From Halomonas sp. TA22 (GTDB lineage: Bacteria > Pseudomonadota > Gammaproteobacteria > Pseudomonadales > Halomonadaceae): DNA of 64,000 nucleotides. Below the pieces are notes generated by a model. It had not been told where the DNA came from and ran no database searches. It worked only from the letters and a program-made list of their open reading frames with translations. A program made the position numbers and the translations under genes. Shown here piece by piece: positions 51,317-60,724 of this stretch; positions within the stretch are counted from its first letter, which is position 1, and every line of letters begins with the position of its first letter. The stretch covers positions 1,116,001 to 1,180,000 of the forward strand of contig NZ_CP053108.1 of the NCBI RefSeq assembly GCF_013009075.1. Reading direction: 5' to 3'.

Positions 51317-52432
51317 TTGCTGGACCTACTGATTATAGCGGGAAATTCACGCTCATTGATCGCCAACAGGGGAGACCTTATCCGAGATATTAAAGCTCGA
51401 GGGTTGTCTGTGGCAGCCGCCGTTCCGTCTGCAGATTATCTGCCTGATGTGGCGCAATTAAATATCCCAGTTTATCGCTTCGATATGGGGCGTACCGGTA
51501 TGAATCCTATACATGACTTGAGCACGCTCTTGTCGCTCCGCAAGCTGATTAAGCAGCACAGACCTAAGGCTGTATTTAGTTATAATATCAAGCCAGTAAT
51601 CTATGGAAGCCTTGCGGCTAGAGCTACGGGTGTGTCGCGCATCTACTCGATGATTACAGGTCTTGGGCATGCTTTCACCGAACAGAAACGCAAAAGTCAT
51701 GTGCGTCGTATAGCTTCGTTACTATACCGTATCGCTCTTTCTTGCAATCGAAAAGTTTTTTTTCAAAATCCAGACGATATGCAAGAGTTTCTAAAATGGG
51801 GCATTCTGCGTGACTCTTCCAAGGCAGTGCGAGTCTATGGATCTGGTGTCAACATCAAGCAGTTCTCACCTGCACGATTGCCTTCTGAGCATGTCACGTT
51901 CATGTATATCGGGCGCCTGTTGATGGAAAAGGGGATCGTGGAGTTTTGCGAAGCTGCGGCACGGGTTAAAGCGCAATACCCACAGGCACGTTTCATGGCT
52001 GTCGGTCCTCATGACCCGAACCTGCCGCATGCTTGTAGCAATAGGGATCTGGAAAGATGGAAAGCTGAAGATGCGGTGGAGTTCGTGGGCGGAGTCCCAG
52101 ACGTTCGACCTTGGTTAAAGCAGTGTACGGTCTTCGTCTTTCCCTCCTATTATCGCGAGGGGACCCCCCGTTGTGTGCTAGAAGCGATGAGCATGGGGCG
52201 TCCTATCATCACCACCGATTCTCCAGGGTGCCGTGAAACGATTATTAGAGGCGAGAATGGCATTCTAGTGCCGCCTCGCGATAGCCGGGCGGTGGCAGAG
52301 GCCATGCAACGCTTCTTGGATCAGCCGGATTTGGCCTCACAGATGGGAGATGCCAGCGTGCAACTGGTTGAAGAGTTTTATGATGTTCGCAAGGTCAACC
52401 GTATGATCATGGAAGCCATGGAGTTGACATGA
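51317..52432 (+). CDS. Family 4 glycosyltransferase (PglA/RfaB-like)
   Basis: A 371-residue GT-B enzyme that starts at a TTG directly after the preceding stop, with AAGGAG seven bases upstream. Motifs: AVFSYNIKPVIYGSLAARATG, RIYSMITGLGHAFTEQ (the G-L-G-H-A-F element of PglA-type transferases), YIGRLLMEKGIVEFCEAAAR, and FPSYYREGTPRCVLEAMSMGRPIITT with the E-x7-E site. PglA relatives add the second sugar to a lipid-linked N-acetyl sugar, and the initiating transferase is the next gene, so it may add the second residue. GC content starts to rise again here. Confidence 0.85.
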   Translation: MLDLLIIAGNSRSLIANRGDLIRDIKARGLSVAAAVPSADYLPDVAQLNIPVYRFDMGRTGMNPIHDLSTLLSLRKLIKQHRPKAVFSYNIKPVIYGSLAARATGVSRIYSMITGLGHAFTEQKRKSHVRRIASLLYRIALSCNRKVFFQNPDDMQEFLKWGILRDSSKAVRVYGSGVNIKQFSPARLPSEHVTFMYIGRLLMEKGIVEFCEAAARVKAQYPQARFMAVGPHDPNLPHACSNRDLERWKAEDAVEFVGGVPDVRPWLKQCTVFVFPSYYREGTPRCVLEAMSMGRPIITTDSPGCRETIIRGENGILVPPRDSRAVAEAMQRFLDQPDLASQMGDASVQLVEEFYDVRKVNRMIMEAMELT

Positions 52433-53097
52433 GTCGTTTTAGCAAGCGTCTGTTCGATATTTGTTCTAGCTTCGTTGCGTTACTCCTTATCTCACCGCTG
52501 ATGATTTTAATTGCGCTTTGGGTCAAGTTGGACAGCAAGGGGCCTGTGCTCTTTTTGCAGCAGCGTGCGGGGCTTGATGGTAGGCCATTTCGTATATATA
52601 AGTTTCGTACTATGGTTGAACGCTCTTCTGAGGCTATCGATCAGCATAAGGAACAGGTGGTTAGCGATGAAATGGATCCGCGCATTACACGTGCAGGACG
52701 GTTTATTCGCTCTACCAGTCTCGATGAGTTGCCTCAGTTATTTAATATACTCAGAGGTGACATGAGTGTGGTTGGTCCGCGCCCAGTCCTGATGGAGCAA
52801 AAGGAAGTTATTCCTCCGGGCTACCAAGTACGTTTCTCAGTCCGCCCTGGACTCACGGGGCTCGCCCAGGTTCGTGGTAGGCGTAGCCTCGGCTGGCTCC
52901 AGCAGCTTGCCTTCGATGCAGAGTATGTGAAGCGATGCGGTTTTTTTTATGACATAGGCATCATCCTGCTGACGGTCAAAGTTGTGATGACAGGCAGTGG
53001 TGTTTACGGAGGCGAAGGCCTGAATTGGCGCGCCTATCGGGATAGCTTAAAAGGAAGGCCGGCCAAAGATCGCGATGTTGAGGAGGCCGTCAAGTGA
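52429..53097 (+). CDS. Initiating undecaprenyl-phosphate sugar-1-P transferase (PglC/WcaJ C-terminal type)
   Basis: The 222-residue monotopic membrane protein has one hydrophobic helix at residues 10-32 (re-entrant type), a Lys-Arg rich start KRLFDICSS, then the catalytic stretch IYKFRTMVERSSEA, DELPQLFNILRGDMSVVGPRP and RPGLTGLAQVRGRR. These match the short phosphoglycosyltransferases that begin repeat-unit synthesis by transferring sugar-1-phosphate to undecaprenyl phosphate. Its ATG overlaps the preceding stop (ATGA) and it ends in a GTGA overlap with the next gene. Confidence 0.9.
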   Translation: MSRFSKRLFDICSSFVALLLISPLMILIALWVKLDSKGPVLFLQQRAGLDGRPFRIYKFRTMVERSSEAIDQHKEQVVSDEMDPRITRAGRFIRSTSLDELPQLFNILRGDMSVVGPRPVLMEQKEVIPPGYQVRFSVRPGLTGLAQVRGRRSLGWLQQLAFDAEYVKRCGFFYDIGIILLTVKVVMTGSGVYGGEGLNWRAYRDSLKGRPAKDRDVEEAVK

Positions 53098-53927
53098 CAA
53101 TCCAGCGCATGATGATCACCAGCAGTCCAGACGTGGCATGCTATATCGAACAGCATGGTATCGCGCGTATCTTTATGGATCAGGAAGTGATGGGTAAGGC
53201 CGAGCGACAGGGACATCTCGATACCCATAAGGCTCAGCACACCTTAGAAGAGATAGCAGCAGTTGCACGGGTGCTCAAGCAAGCGGAATTGATGGTCAGG
53301 GTTAATCCCTTACATGAAGAGAGTGCTCAGGAAATCGAGGCGGCGCTGGACCATGGTGCCCAGCGTCTAATGTTACCGATGTTCACCTCGCGAGAAGAAG
53401 TCGACTGTTTTTTGGATCATGTTCAGCAACGCGTGCCGGTTACGTTTCTTGCTGAAACGCCGCAAGCCCTGGTGCGCCTTTCTGACTGGTTGCCCTTGCT
53501 GAATGCAAAGCAGGATGAAGTTCACTTCGGCTTGAACGATATGGCGCTTGGGATGGGGCTCGACTTTTTGTTCGAGGCAATGGCGGGGCGGCTCTTCGAT
53601 ATTGGGGCGCTTTTGTTGAACGAGATGGGCATTAGATGGGGGGTTGGCGGAGTGGCTCGCATTGGTCAAGGCGAGCTTCCCGCAGAGATCGTGCTGGGTG
53701 AGCATGTTCGCCTGGGCTCGCAATGGGTGATCTTGTCTCGCGCTTTTCACCAAGGCGCGATAACCACAGAAGCGCTTTTGGAAAATTTGGATTTTCCCAA
53801 TGAAATTGCTGCGCTTCAGACGTCAGAAGCTGAGTGGCGCACGCGTAGTGATGAAGCCCTCTTGCAAAACCAGAAGCGTCTTGCTGCGTCTGCTTTCCGC
53901 TTGGGGCGGACAAGGAGAGTTGAGTGA
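53094..53927 (+). CDS. HpcH/HpaI aldolase/citrate lyase family protein
   Basis: A 277-residue protein beginning with a GTG that overlaps the upstream stop; GAGGAGG lies before it. The order of motifs fits the HpcH/HpaI TIM-barrel: ARIFMDQEVMGK near the first strand, MVRVNPLHEE, ALDHGAQRLMLPMFTSREEV (the family's G-A-x-G-x-x-x-P region) and VHFGLNDMALGMG. The family cleaves or forms 2-keto-3-hydroxy or malyl-type acids with a divalent metal. Pairing with the next gene suggests a small-acid pathway in the polymer. Residues for metal binding are only partly recognisable. Confidence 0.6.
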   Translation: MTIQRMMITSSPDVACYIEQHGIARIFMDQEVMGKAERQGHLDTHKAQHTLEEIAAVARVLKQAELMVRVNPLHEESAQEIEAALDHGAQRLMLPMFTSREEVDCFLDHVQQRVPVTFLAETPQALVRLSDWLPLLNAKQDEVHFGLNDMALGMGLDFLFEAMAGRLFDIGALLLNEMGIRWGVGGVARIGQGELPAEIVLGEHVRLGSQWVILSRAFHQGAITTEALLENLDFPNEIAALQTSEAEWRTRSDEALLQNQKRLAASAFRLGRTRRVE

Positions 53928-54901
53928 ATCTAACGTCACTAGATCGTATCCTTGTATTACAGAAGAGCCAAGTCCTCGAGGAGCAACGTGGCACTATCGC
54001 AGCGCAGTTGAAAGCTGTCTGGAAAGAGGTCGATATCCACTTTGCCGGCTCGCCGGAAGAAGTGCCGGAAGGGCAACGTTTCGATGCAGTGATAACGCCA
54101 ACGTTGCCCTGGCTACCGCAGGCCCTTGCCAAGCTGAGCGAGTATCACTGGATCCATTTCCTTTCGGCTGGTGTAGAAAAGATCTGGGACATGAATTTCA
54201 ATAAGAGCCGTACACTATTGACCAAAAGCAGTGGCGTACATGGTGCGCCCATGAGTGAATTCGCAATAGGCGCAATGCTTTATTTTACTAAGCAATTCGC
54301 ACGTTTTCACGATCAATCGATACGTGGAGAGTGGAAACGAACTTGGTTGAATGAGCTCACCGGACGGCAATTGACTATCGTCGGGCTAGGCCATATTGGC
54401 CAGACCTTGGCCCGAAGAGCAAAGGCATTTGATATGCATGTTTCCGGCACACTCAAGCGGATCAGGCCGGTCACAGGAGTGGACAAGGTGGTACCGCTTA
54501 GCGGAATTTATAGTGAACTTGCCACGACGGATTTTTTGGTTATCTGCTTGCCGCTAACAGACGAAACACGAGGAATCGTTGATGACGCCTTCTTTTCCCG
54601 GCTAAAGCCGGGAGCCGTACTGGTGGACATCTCGCGTGGCGGTGTAGTGAAGGGAGAGGCCGTTATCAATGCATTGGACACTGGCATCTTGAAGGGGGCG
54701 GCGTTGGATGTGTTTGAGCATCAACCGCTACCGCTTGATTCTCCTCTGTGGAAGCGATCTGATGTTCTAATAACACCGCATGTGTCTGGCACCACGCCAT
54801 TTTATTTGCAAAGAGCCTTAGGGGTCTTTATCGATAATGCAGAAGCGCTTCTTATAGGTAAAAAACCGCTTACACCTGTCCATATGGAGATTGGGTACTG
54901 A
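53924..54901 (+). CDS. D-isomer-specific 2-hydroxyacid dehydrogenase (GhrA-like)
   Basis: The 325-residue enzyme has the NAD(P)-binding motif IVGLGHIGQTLARRAKAF, DFLVICLPLTDETRGIVDD, LKPGAVLVDISRGGVV and the catalytic-His region TPHVSGTTPFYLQRA, all typical of the family. It reduces 2-keto acids to D-2-hydroxy acids. It begins at a GTG overlapping the stop of the preceding aldolase gene and has AAGGAG six bases upstream. The pair could make a hydroxy-acid substituent such as a D-lactyl- or glyceryl-type group (inference). Confidence 0.8.
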   Translation: MNLTSLDRILVLQKSQVLEEQRGTIAAQLKAVWKEVDIHFAGSPEEVPEGQRFDAVITPTLPWLPQALAKLSEYHWIHFLSAGVEKIWDMNFNKSRTLLTKSSGVHGAPMSEFAIGAMLYFTKQFARFHDQSIRGEWKRTWLNELTGRQLTIVGLGHIGQTLARRAKAFDMHVSGTLKRIRPVTGVDKVVPLSGIYSELATTDFLVICLPLTDETRGIVDDAFFSRLKPGAVLVDISRGGVVKGEAVINALDTGILKGAALDVFEHQPLPLDSPLWKRSDVLITPHVSGTTPFYLQRALGVFIDNAEALLIGKKPLTPVHMEIGY

Positions 54902-54902
54902 C

Positions 54903-55982
54903 ATGCAGGGATGTACAACTTCCGAGATCATTCTTGTTACCGGTGGCGCGGGATATATCGGCTCTCATACGACCCTGTTACTGCTCGAAGCAGGCTATAC
55001 GGTAGTCGTATTGGATAACCTATCCAATGCTTGCCGGGAGTCGCTTTATCGTGTCGAGTCACTGACCGGAAAAAGCGTCAACTTTATTCATGGCGATGTG
55101 CTTGATGACGAATGTCTGAAAATTGTATTCGATACTTACAATATCTCGGCTGTGATTCATTTTGCAGGCCTTAAAGCCGTTGGGGAGAGTGTACGAGAAC
55201 CTCTGGCATACTACCGTAATAATGTACTGGGTACATTGGCGCTTTGTGAAGCAATGCAGACGGCCGGTGTCAAGCGTTTGATATTCAGCTCTTCCGCTAC
55301 GGTTTATGGAATGGATGCACCTGTACCGTATAAGGAGACTCTACCAAGAGGCGCGATCGCCAACCCTTATGGTCGATCGAAAGGGATGGTAGAGCAGGTG
55401 CTCGAAGATCTTTGTGTGGCGGACAGTAGCTGGTCGGTTGTATTACTGCGCTATTTCAATCCGATTGGCGCCCATCCCTCTGGTCTAATGGGTGAAGACC
55501 CCCAAGGCATACCAAATAACCTGTTGCCTTTCATCGCGCAAGTCGCTATTGGACGGAGAAGTGAGCTTGCCGTATATGGCGATGACTACGCGACTCCAGA
55601 CGGCACCTGCATCCGTGACTATTTACATGTCATGGACCTTTCGGAGGGGCACGTGATGGCATTAGGTAGGTTGTCGCATGTAGGTATACATAAATACAAC
55701 TTAGGCGCTGGACATGGTTACAGTGTTTTGCAGGTGATAGAGGCATTCCAGCGGGTGACTGGGAAGAAGATACCCTATTATTTTGCTCCGAGACGGGAGG
55801 GTGATATCGCCGCATTCTGGGCAGATGCTTCCAAGGCTGAAAAAGAGTTGAGCTGGCAGGCGCGCCGTGAATTGGATGCGATGGTCGCCGATACATGGCG
55901 TTGGCAGAGCCAAAATCCTCAAGGCTATCAGCCCAAAAGTGAAAATGACCGGGAGATTAGCCCAACAGTAAGTGCTGGTTGA
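54903..55982 (+). CDS. galE: UDP-glucose 4-epimerase
   Basis: A 359-residue GalE-type enzyme: VTGGAGYIGSHTTLLLLEAG, DNLSNACRESLYRV, HFAGLKAVGESVREPLAYY, the SSSATVYG serine and the NPYGRSKGMVEQ Tyr-x-x-x-Lys. It interconverts UDP-Glc and UDP-Gal (or the N-acetyl forms). The ATG at 54903, just after the preceding TGA, is used. An earlier TTG at 54891 is possible. It is the last recognisable gene of the capsule locus. Confidence 0.92.
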   Translation: MQGCTTSEIILVTGGAGYIGSHTTLLLLEAGYTVVVLDNLSNACRESLYRVESLTGKSVNFIHGDVLDDECLKIVFDTYNISAVIHFAGLKAVGESVREPLAYYRNNVLGTLALCEAMQTAGVKRLIFSSSATVYGMDAPVPYKETLPRGAIANPYGRSKGMVEQVLEDLCVADSSWSVVLLRYFNPIGAHPSGLMGEDPQGIPNNLLPFIAQVAIGRRSELAVYGDDYATPDGTCIRDYLHVMDLSEGHVMALGRLSHVGIHKYNLGAGHGYSVLQVIEAFQRVTGKKIPYYFAPRREGDIAAFWADASKAEKELSWQARRELDAMVADTWRWQSQNPQGYQPKSENDREISPTVSAG

Positions 55983-56152
55983 CTTAGCATTTGCGATTTC
56001 ATCAAAGCTACCTGTTATCTCACTTACACGCGTAACTCCAATTCACTCATACTAAAAATATTTATCTAGCGTTTCGTGCCAGTCCTTCGATTGGTTAAAA
56101 TGCTAGTACCAAGCTGAGGGTGTATATCTTGAGCGACGTTCAGGGAAACGAG

Positions 56153-57151
56153 ATGCAAGAAAATGGGGCTGACTTAACTGAAGACGATCGACGTAATATC
56201 AATCCGCCCGTTGATAAACGATTTTATTATAATACTTACGGTTTAACAGTTTCTTCTCAAATTGAACTGCCCGAGCTTCCCGCTATCGAGCAATGTACTG
56301 ATCCTGAAATCGAGATACTGACTCAAAAGGTCGATGAAGAACTAGAGGGCGCGACGTTCAGCGGTTCTTGGTTACAGATCAGTGATGAAAGCTGCCAACT
56401 GAAATTGGAAGGTATTTCCCGTTACCGTATTGAGAAAGGCCAACGAATACTGCTGGATCGGCGCATCCCGCGAGATCCTGAAAAGGAAGTAGTTCCCGGT
56501 GACATTCGACTCTATCTTCTTGGTAGCGCTCTGGGAATTTTGCTCCATCAGCGCAACTGGCTACCATTACATGTAAGTGCCTTGAGTACTCCTGACGGGG
56601 TGTGGGCTTTTACAGGGCATTCCGGGGCAGGTAAATCCACTCTAGGAGCTTGGTTGCATTACAGCCAGGAGTGGCCTCTTGTCACGGATGACGTCGCCGT
56701 TATCAAACCTCATGAAGAGCTCCCCTATCTTTATCCTGGTCCTCCGCGAGTTAAGTTATGGAAAGATGCCTTGGCTGCGTTAGGCATAGACAAACAGGGG
56801 CTAACCCGAGATTTGACGCGTACAGATAAATACCATTTAACGCTCAGTAAAGGTTTTCAACGTCAACCTCAGCCGCTGAAAGCACTTGTCATGCTGGAAA
56901 GAGGAGAAGATGGTGAGGAAGCCACACTGACAAAGATGAAGGGTATTGAAGCATTTAAAATTGTGATGGCCACTTTGTATCGACCTGAAGTAGGACGTGA
57001 ATTCAATAGCTCTGAATCGCTATTGCAAAATATTAGTCGGCTCGCTGGTCAAATCGAGGTCTACCGATTTCGCCGCCCATGGTCCTTGAAGGACATGAAT
57101 CAAAGCATTAGGCCGCTGTTACAACGTATCAATGGAGAAGAACATGAATAA
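56153..57151 (+). CDS. HPr-kinase-like lasso-peptide kinase
   Basis: A 332-residue protein with the HPr kinase P-loop GHSGAGKSTLG (Lys about 161) followed by LVTDDVAVIKP, the typical Asp-containing HPrK motif, and FQRQPQPLKALVMLERG. The N-terminal half lacks the regulatory HPrK domain. In lasso clusters such kinases phosphorylate the C-terminal Ser of the precursor, and both precursors found nearby end in Ser. The ATG at 56153 has AGGGA six bases upstream; GTG (56120) or TTG (56129) starts are possible. It opens the kinase-B1-C operon, overlapping the next gene by 8 bases. Confidence 0.85.
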   Translation: MQENGADLTEDDRRNINPPVDKRFYYNTYGLTVSSQIELPELPAIEQCTDPEIEILTQKVDEELEGATFSGSWLQISDESCQLKLEGISRYRIEKGQRILLDRRIPRDPEKEVVPGDIRLYLLGSALGILLHQRNWLPLHVSALSTPDGVWAFTGHSGAGKSTLGAWLHYSQEWPLVTDDVAVIKPHEELPYLYPGPPRVKLWKDALAALGIDKQGLTRDLTRTDKYHLTLSKGFQRQPQPLKALVMLERGEDGEEATLTKMKGIEAFKIVMATLYRPEVGREFNSSESLLQNISRLAGQIEVYRFRRPWSLKDMNQSIRPLLQRINGEEHE

Positions 57152-57434
57152 GGATATCTCAATGGGCGATATCATAGTAAAGATAGAGTCACAAATTTCT
57201 GCGTCTGTTGATGAAGAGGAAGCTGTGCTTCATACAAAGGCGGGCGTCTATTATTCCCTTAACTCTGTCGGGCGCTATATTTGGCACTACATTGAGACTC
57301 CGAAAAGTGTAGGAGAAATCGTAGATCATGTGATTTCTGCTTATGATGTTGATATGGAAACTTGTATTGCTTCGGTGAAGGGGTTGTTGGTCTCTTTGAG
57401 TGAGTACGACCTGATAACCATACGGAAGGCATGA
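57144..57434 (+). CDS. PqqD-like lasso B1 protein (RiPP recognition element), copy 1
   Basis: A 96-residue winged-helix protein of the PqqD family: SVDEEEAVLHTKAGVYYSLNS, then VGRYIWHYIETPKSVGEIVD and a final helix VKGLLVSLSEYDLITI. RRE proteins bind the leader peptide and hand the precursor to the peptidase and cyclase. The ATG at 57144 has GGAGAAG before it. The stop overlaps the cyclase start (ATGA), so the genes are co-translated. Confidence 0.88.
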   Translation: MNKDISMGDIIVKIESQISASVDEEEAVLHTKAGVYYSLNSVGRYIWHYIETPKSVGEIVDHVISAYDVDMETCIASVKGLLVSLSEYDLITIRKA

Positions 57435-59500
57435 TGACAATTTTTTCTGGTTGGATAGGCGAGGCACCTAAAAGTCAGCATGAGGAGATAGAGACTAGAC
57501 TTAAAAGCGCTTTTGCTTCTTTCCCCAAGAAAGAGCTGCTGTCATGGTCCTCAAGTAACGTCATCATGACTCAGTCACAGGATGTAACCGCTCCACCCGT
57601 ACTTAATGGTGAGGGTGTCTCCATTAGGAATAATGGGGTGATACTGCTATCCAGTGCCCGCCTAGATAATGTCAATGAATTGAAAAGCGGCCTGATCCTT
57701 GCCAATCATGATAAGAGCACTACTGATCACGCTCGGCTGATTGGAAGTGCCTATGGTAAATGGCAGAAGAAGTGCATAGAAAATATTACTGGTGATTTTT
57801 CTTTTGCTTTGTGGGACGAGAGTAAAAGGGAGCTTTTTTGTGCTCGAGACCGCTTAGGCGTTCGACCGTTTTATTACCACAAGAATAAATATGGGCTATG
57901 GTTTTCAAATAATCTGAGAGTGTTGATATCTTCCATTGGTTTTTTGCCAGAAGTAAACAAGAAAAGAGCTATTCTATGGTTGCAGGGGATTGAGAGAGAA
58001 ACATCTCTGACCTTCTTCGAGGGTATATTTCGACTCCAAGCAGGGCATACATTAGTCGCTACTCCTGACAAAGGTCCTTGCATCGAAGAATACTGGCATT
58101 TGAACAATGATATGCCAGAAATTGAAGGGACATTAGAACAAAATTCGCTTCGCTTTCGCGAACTTTTCATGGACAGTATTCGAACGAGAATGGATTGTCC
58201 TGGCAATGTTGGCATCGAGCTAAGTGGCGGGCACGATTCGTCCGCTATCTGCTCCTCTGCTGCCCTATTGGACAGAGGGCGGCTCAGATCTTATTCAGCA
58301 CTCTTTCCTAGCAACCCTGAGTGTGATGAATCTTTTTATATTAACAAGGTCAATGAAGAGTCAGGAATATTAAATCAGTCAATAAATGCTGAAGCGCTGA
58401 GCGTTGTTGATTATTATGATAAGAGTATTCTTGCGCATGGAGATTGTCATCATGCTGCAAATATTAGGATTGTCATGCGGATTCAAGAGCTCGCCAAGCA
58501 TGACGGGTGCAATGTAATATTAAATGGAGTCGATGGTGATAATGTTGCATCTCATGGCTTGTATAGATTGACTGAGCTTGCTGTAGCTGGAAAGTGGAAT
58601 TCGTTTATAGATCAGGCGAAAAGTATTTCTGATATCTATGGGGCTTTTTATAAAAATCCTGATGAAGGCATATTTACTACTTTTGGAAAAGCCATCCTGC
58701 AAGAAAAGTCAAATAAAAAAGTTTCGATAGAAGTCATATGCGCAGTATTTCTACTTGCGTATCGAATGCGGATCAATGCACGCCACTTAGTTAAACAGAA
58801 CATGGTGAAACCATGGATGAGAAAGCTGGGTGTAAATAAGGGCGCTAAGCCTGGTAATGTCATAGTCAAAGACAGATTGGGACGATATTCAGCAGATCAG
58901 CTGGATGAAAGTTTCATCAACGAAACCGGATATAAAGAGTATCTTCAGGATTATCTATCCTCTAGACAACGCTATATATCAGAAAATCAGGCGCAACACT
59001 CTTTTCTTACCAGTGGTGTTAATGAGCAATATTTCGAATACACTCATTCGATTTCGGAGCTGAACAATATTGAGACACGCTTTCCGTTCATGGACCAGCG
59101 CTTGATCGAATTTTGCCTGGCGCTACCGGCCGACAACAAGTTGGATAACGGATGGACCAGGTTAATACTTCGTGCTGCAATGAAGGATATTTATCCTGCG
59201 AGCATCGGTAAGAGACGTGAAAAATCTAACCTTGCACCCAGTGTTGAAGGCATTATCGTTGGGCAATGCTTTGCTGATCTCAAGGAAGCGGTTCAGCGGC
59301 CTGATGAAGAAATTTGGCAATTCTTTTCTGCCAAAGGGGTGGATAGTATGATAAAAAATTATAATCCTCATGACGATAATATATATGCTTCACAGGCAGA
59401 TCTCTGGTCTATCTGGTGCTTGAGACGCTGGTTGAGTCTTAGAGAAACATTCAATAGCTCTGTCGGGAGTTCAACAAACAGAACGCTATTAATAGGGTAG
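57431..59500 (+). CDS. Asparagine-synthetase-like lasso cyclase (C protein)
   Basis: A 689-residue protein with an N-terminal glutaminase-like domain lacking the catalytic Cys 2 (starts MMTIFSGWIG), with DFSFALWDESKRELFCARDRLGVRPFYYH split over residues 120-150, and a synthetase domain with the ATP PP-loop ELSGGHDSSAIC at about 263-273 (SGGxDS). Lasso cyclases adenylate the ring Asp/Glu side chain to form the macrolactam. It is longer than many C proteins (about 600). The IS630 copy begins 14 bp after the stop. Confidence 0.9.
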   Translation: MMTIFSGWIGEAPKSQHEEIETRLKSAFASFPKKELLSWSSSNVIMTQSQDVTAPPVLNGEGVSIRNNGVILLSSARLDNVNELKSGLILANHDKSTTDHARLIGSAYGKWQKKCIENITGDFSFALWDESKRELFCARDRLGVRPFYYHKNKYGLWFSNNLRVLISSIGFLPEVNKKRAILWLQGIERETSLTFFEGIFRLQAGHTLVATPDKGPCIEEYWHLNNDMPEIEGTLEQNSLRFRELFMDSIRTRMDCPGNVGIELSGGHDSSAICSSAALLDRGRLRSYSALFPSNPECDESFYINKVNEESGILNQSINAEALSVVDYYDKSILAHGDCHHAANIRIVMRIQELAKHDGCNVILNGVDGDNVASHGLYRLTELAVAGKWNSFIDQAKSISDIYGAFYKNPDEGIFTTFGKAILQEKSNKKVSIEVICAVFLLAYRMRINARHLVKQNMVKPWMRKLGVNKGAKPGNVIVKDRLGRYSADQLDESFINETGYKEYLQDYLSSRQRYISENQAQHSFLTSGVNEQYFEYTHSISELNNIETRFPFMDQRLIEFCLALPADNKLDNGWTRLILRAAMKDIYPASIGKRREKSNLAPSVEGIIVGQCFADLKEAVQRPDEEIWQFFSAKGVDSMIKNYNPHDDNIYASQADLWSIWCLRRWLSLRETFNSSVGSSTNRTLLIG

Positions 59501-59513
59501 ATTGCTATCGTTA

Positions 59514-60593
59514 AGTACCTATACAAAATTGATCCGGTATTCGTTGCCATAGCCTGACAGCACCTTGTGCACATGGTCTTTCAAGGACGAGAAGCTTTCG
59601 TAAGCCGTCAACGGCAGCCACTCATACTTGACTTTGCGCCAGAGAATCTCGATCAGGTTCAATTCTGGCGAATACGTCGAGAGATAGACGACATGAACCC
59701 GCTGGTTCAGCCAGTCCAGTCGCTTGCGCTGGAAGCGAGCCGAGCGATGAACACTGGCATTGTCCAGCACCACGATGGCAAAGGCGTCCGGCGACTTCTG
59801 GGCAACCAGGCGGTCGAAGGCCTCGATGACCACGGTCGTGATTGTCGCCATCGTCGAGTAGTAGATCAGTTTGCCCTGACGACTCAAGAAGCCCAGCACG
59901 TTCAGGCGCTGACTGTGCGAGTAGGCGGGTATTTCCCGGGGGTGGCCGACAGGACTCCAGGCGTAAGGCAAGGCGGAGGACTGAGCAAAGCCTGACTCGT
60001 CGAAGTAATACAGTTCCGTCTCGCCCCGATCCTCCCAACGCTGAAGCTCAGCCAGCAGGCCTTGTGTATGACGGAAGTCCGTCTCGTCACGCCGGCCTTT
60101 CAGGGATCGCCGGGTGCGCTTGAAGCTATACCCCAGATTTTTTTAATGCTCGCTTGAGCGTCATGGTGCAGGAGCGTTTCCCGGTTTCCTGCTGGAGTCG
60201 TGCCTGGACGGCCTTCAACTGATGAGGTTGCTCCTGGGCGAGTTCAAGTAACCGTTCCCGCTCCGAACCACTGTAGATGGCAGGGCGACCCGTGCGCGGT
60301 TTGTCCCGAAGCCCTTCGAGACCCTGTGCCTCCCAGGCGTCGAACCAGAGCGAGACCGTCTCGCGGGTGACGGAGAGAATCTGACAGATCTGGTTGATGG
60401 TATGGCCCTGGTGGCTCAGCACGATGGCATGAGCCCGCCGACGCATGGCCGGTTTCTTTCCATAGGTGTAGGTTTCATCAATGCCTGACGGTCAACGTCG
60501 GATAGGGGCGGCACAAAGCGGAATTTCATGCTCATCGTCCTGGTTCAACGGGGCAGAGCTATAAGCATAGCGGAAAATTTGTGTTTAGGTACT
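59514..60593 (-). mobile_element. IS630-family insertion sequence
   Basis: A 1,080-bp element with imperfect terminal repeats: left AGTACCTATACAAAATT and right (complement) AGTACCTAAACACAAATTTT. It is flanked by TA on both sides (59512-59513 and 60594-60595), the duplication IS630 elements make at TA. The transposase is on the minus strand. It sits in the spacer between the cyclase and precursor A1. Confidence 0.85.
59519..60529 (-). pseudogene. IS630-family transposase broken by two frameshifts
   Basis: Reading on the minus strand, three frames are needed. The N-terminus MKFRFVPPLSDVDRQAL changes frame near 60480 (one base missing) to ETYTYGKKPAMRRRAHAIVL, a helix-turn-helix part (INQICQILSVTRETVSLWF). 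Near 60130, in a run of A7-TCT-G4, one extra base shifts to YSFKRTRRSLKGRRDE. The DDE catalytic residues are intact: YYFDESGFA, VVLDNASVHRS and SPELNLIEILW. IS630 genes can use programmed shifting, but two shifts in opposite directions suggest inactivation or sequencing error. Confidence 0.78.
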
Positions 60594-60644
60594 TATATGG
60601 GAAACAATAAGCAATAAAATAACGAATCGATGGCTCTTGAAGAA

Positions 60645-60701
60645 AGCGCTGAGAAGCGGCCTCATCCAGATTGCTATCTGGGGATGTCGCTGCCCAGCGC
60701 T
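60645..60701. terminator. Long imperfect stem-loop downstream of lasso precursor A1
   Basis: Arms AGCGCTG / CAGCGCT enclose further paired parts: AGCG / CGCT, then CATCCAGAT / ATCTGG-GG-ATG around a TGCT loop. On the minus strand it begins 23 bp after the A1 stop and is followed by TTTCTTC. It is probably the A1 terminator or a 3' stabiliser. Confidence 0.45.
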
Positions 60702-60724
60702 TGTGTTCTTACGCTAGCAACAAA

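Noticed and set aside
56073-56109. Possible promoter before the kinase operon (TAAAAT, and AAAATGCTA shared with the A2 promoter)
   Set aside because: The -35 position gives only 2 of 6 matches, and the shared stretch is short, so it is not strong enough to list.
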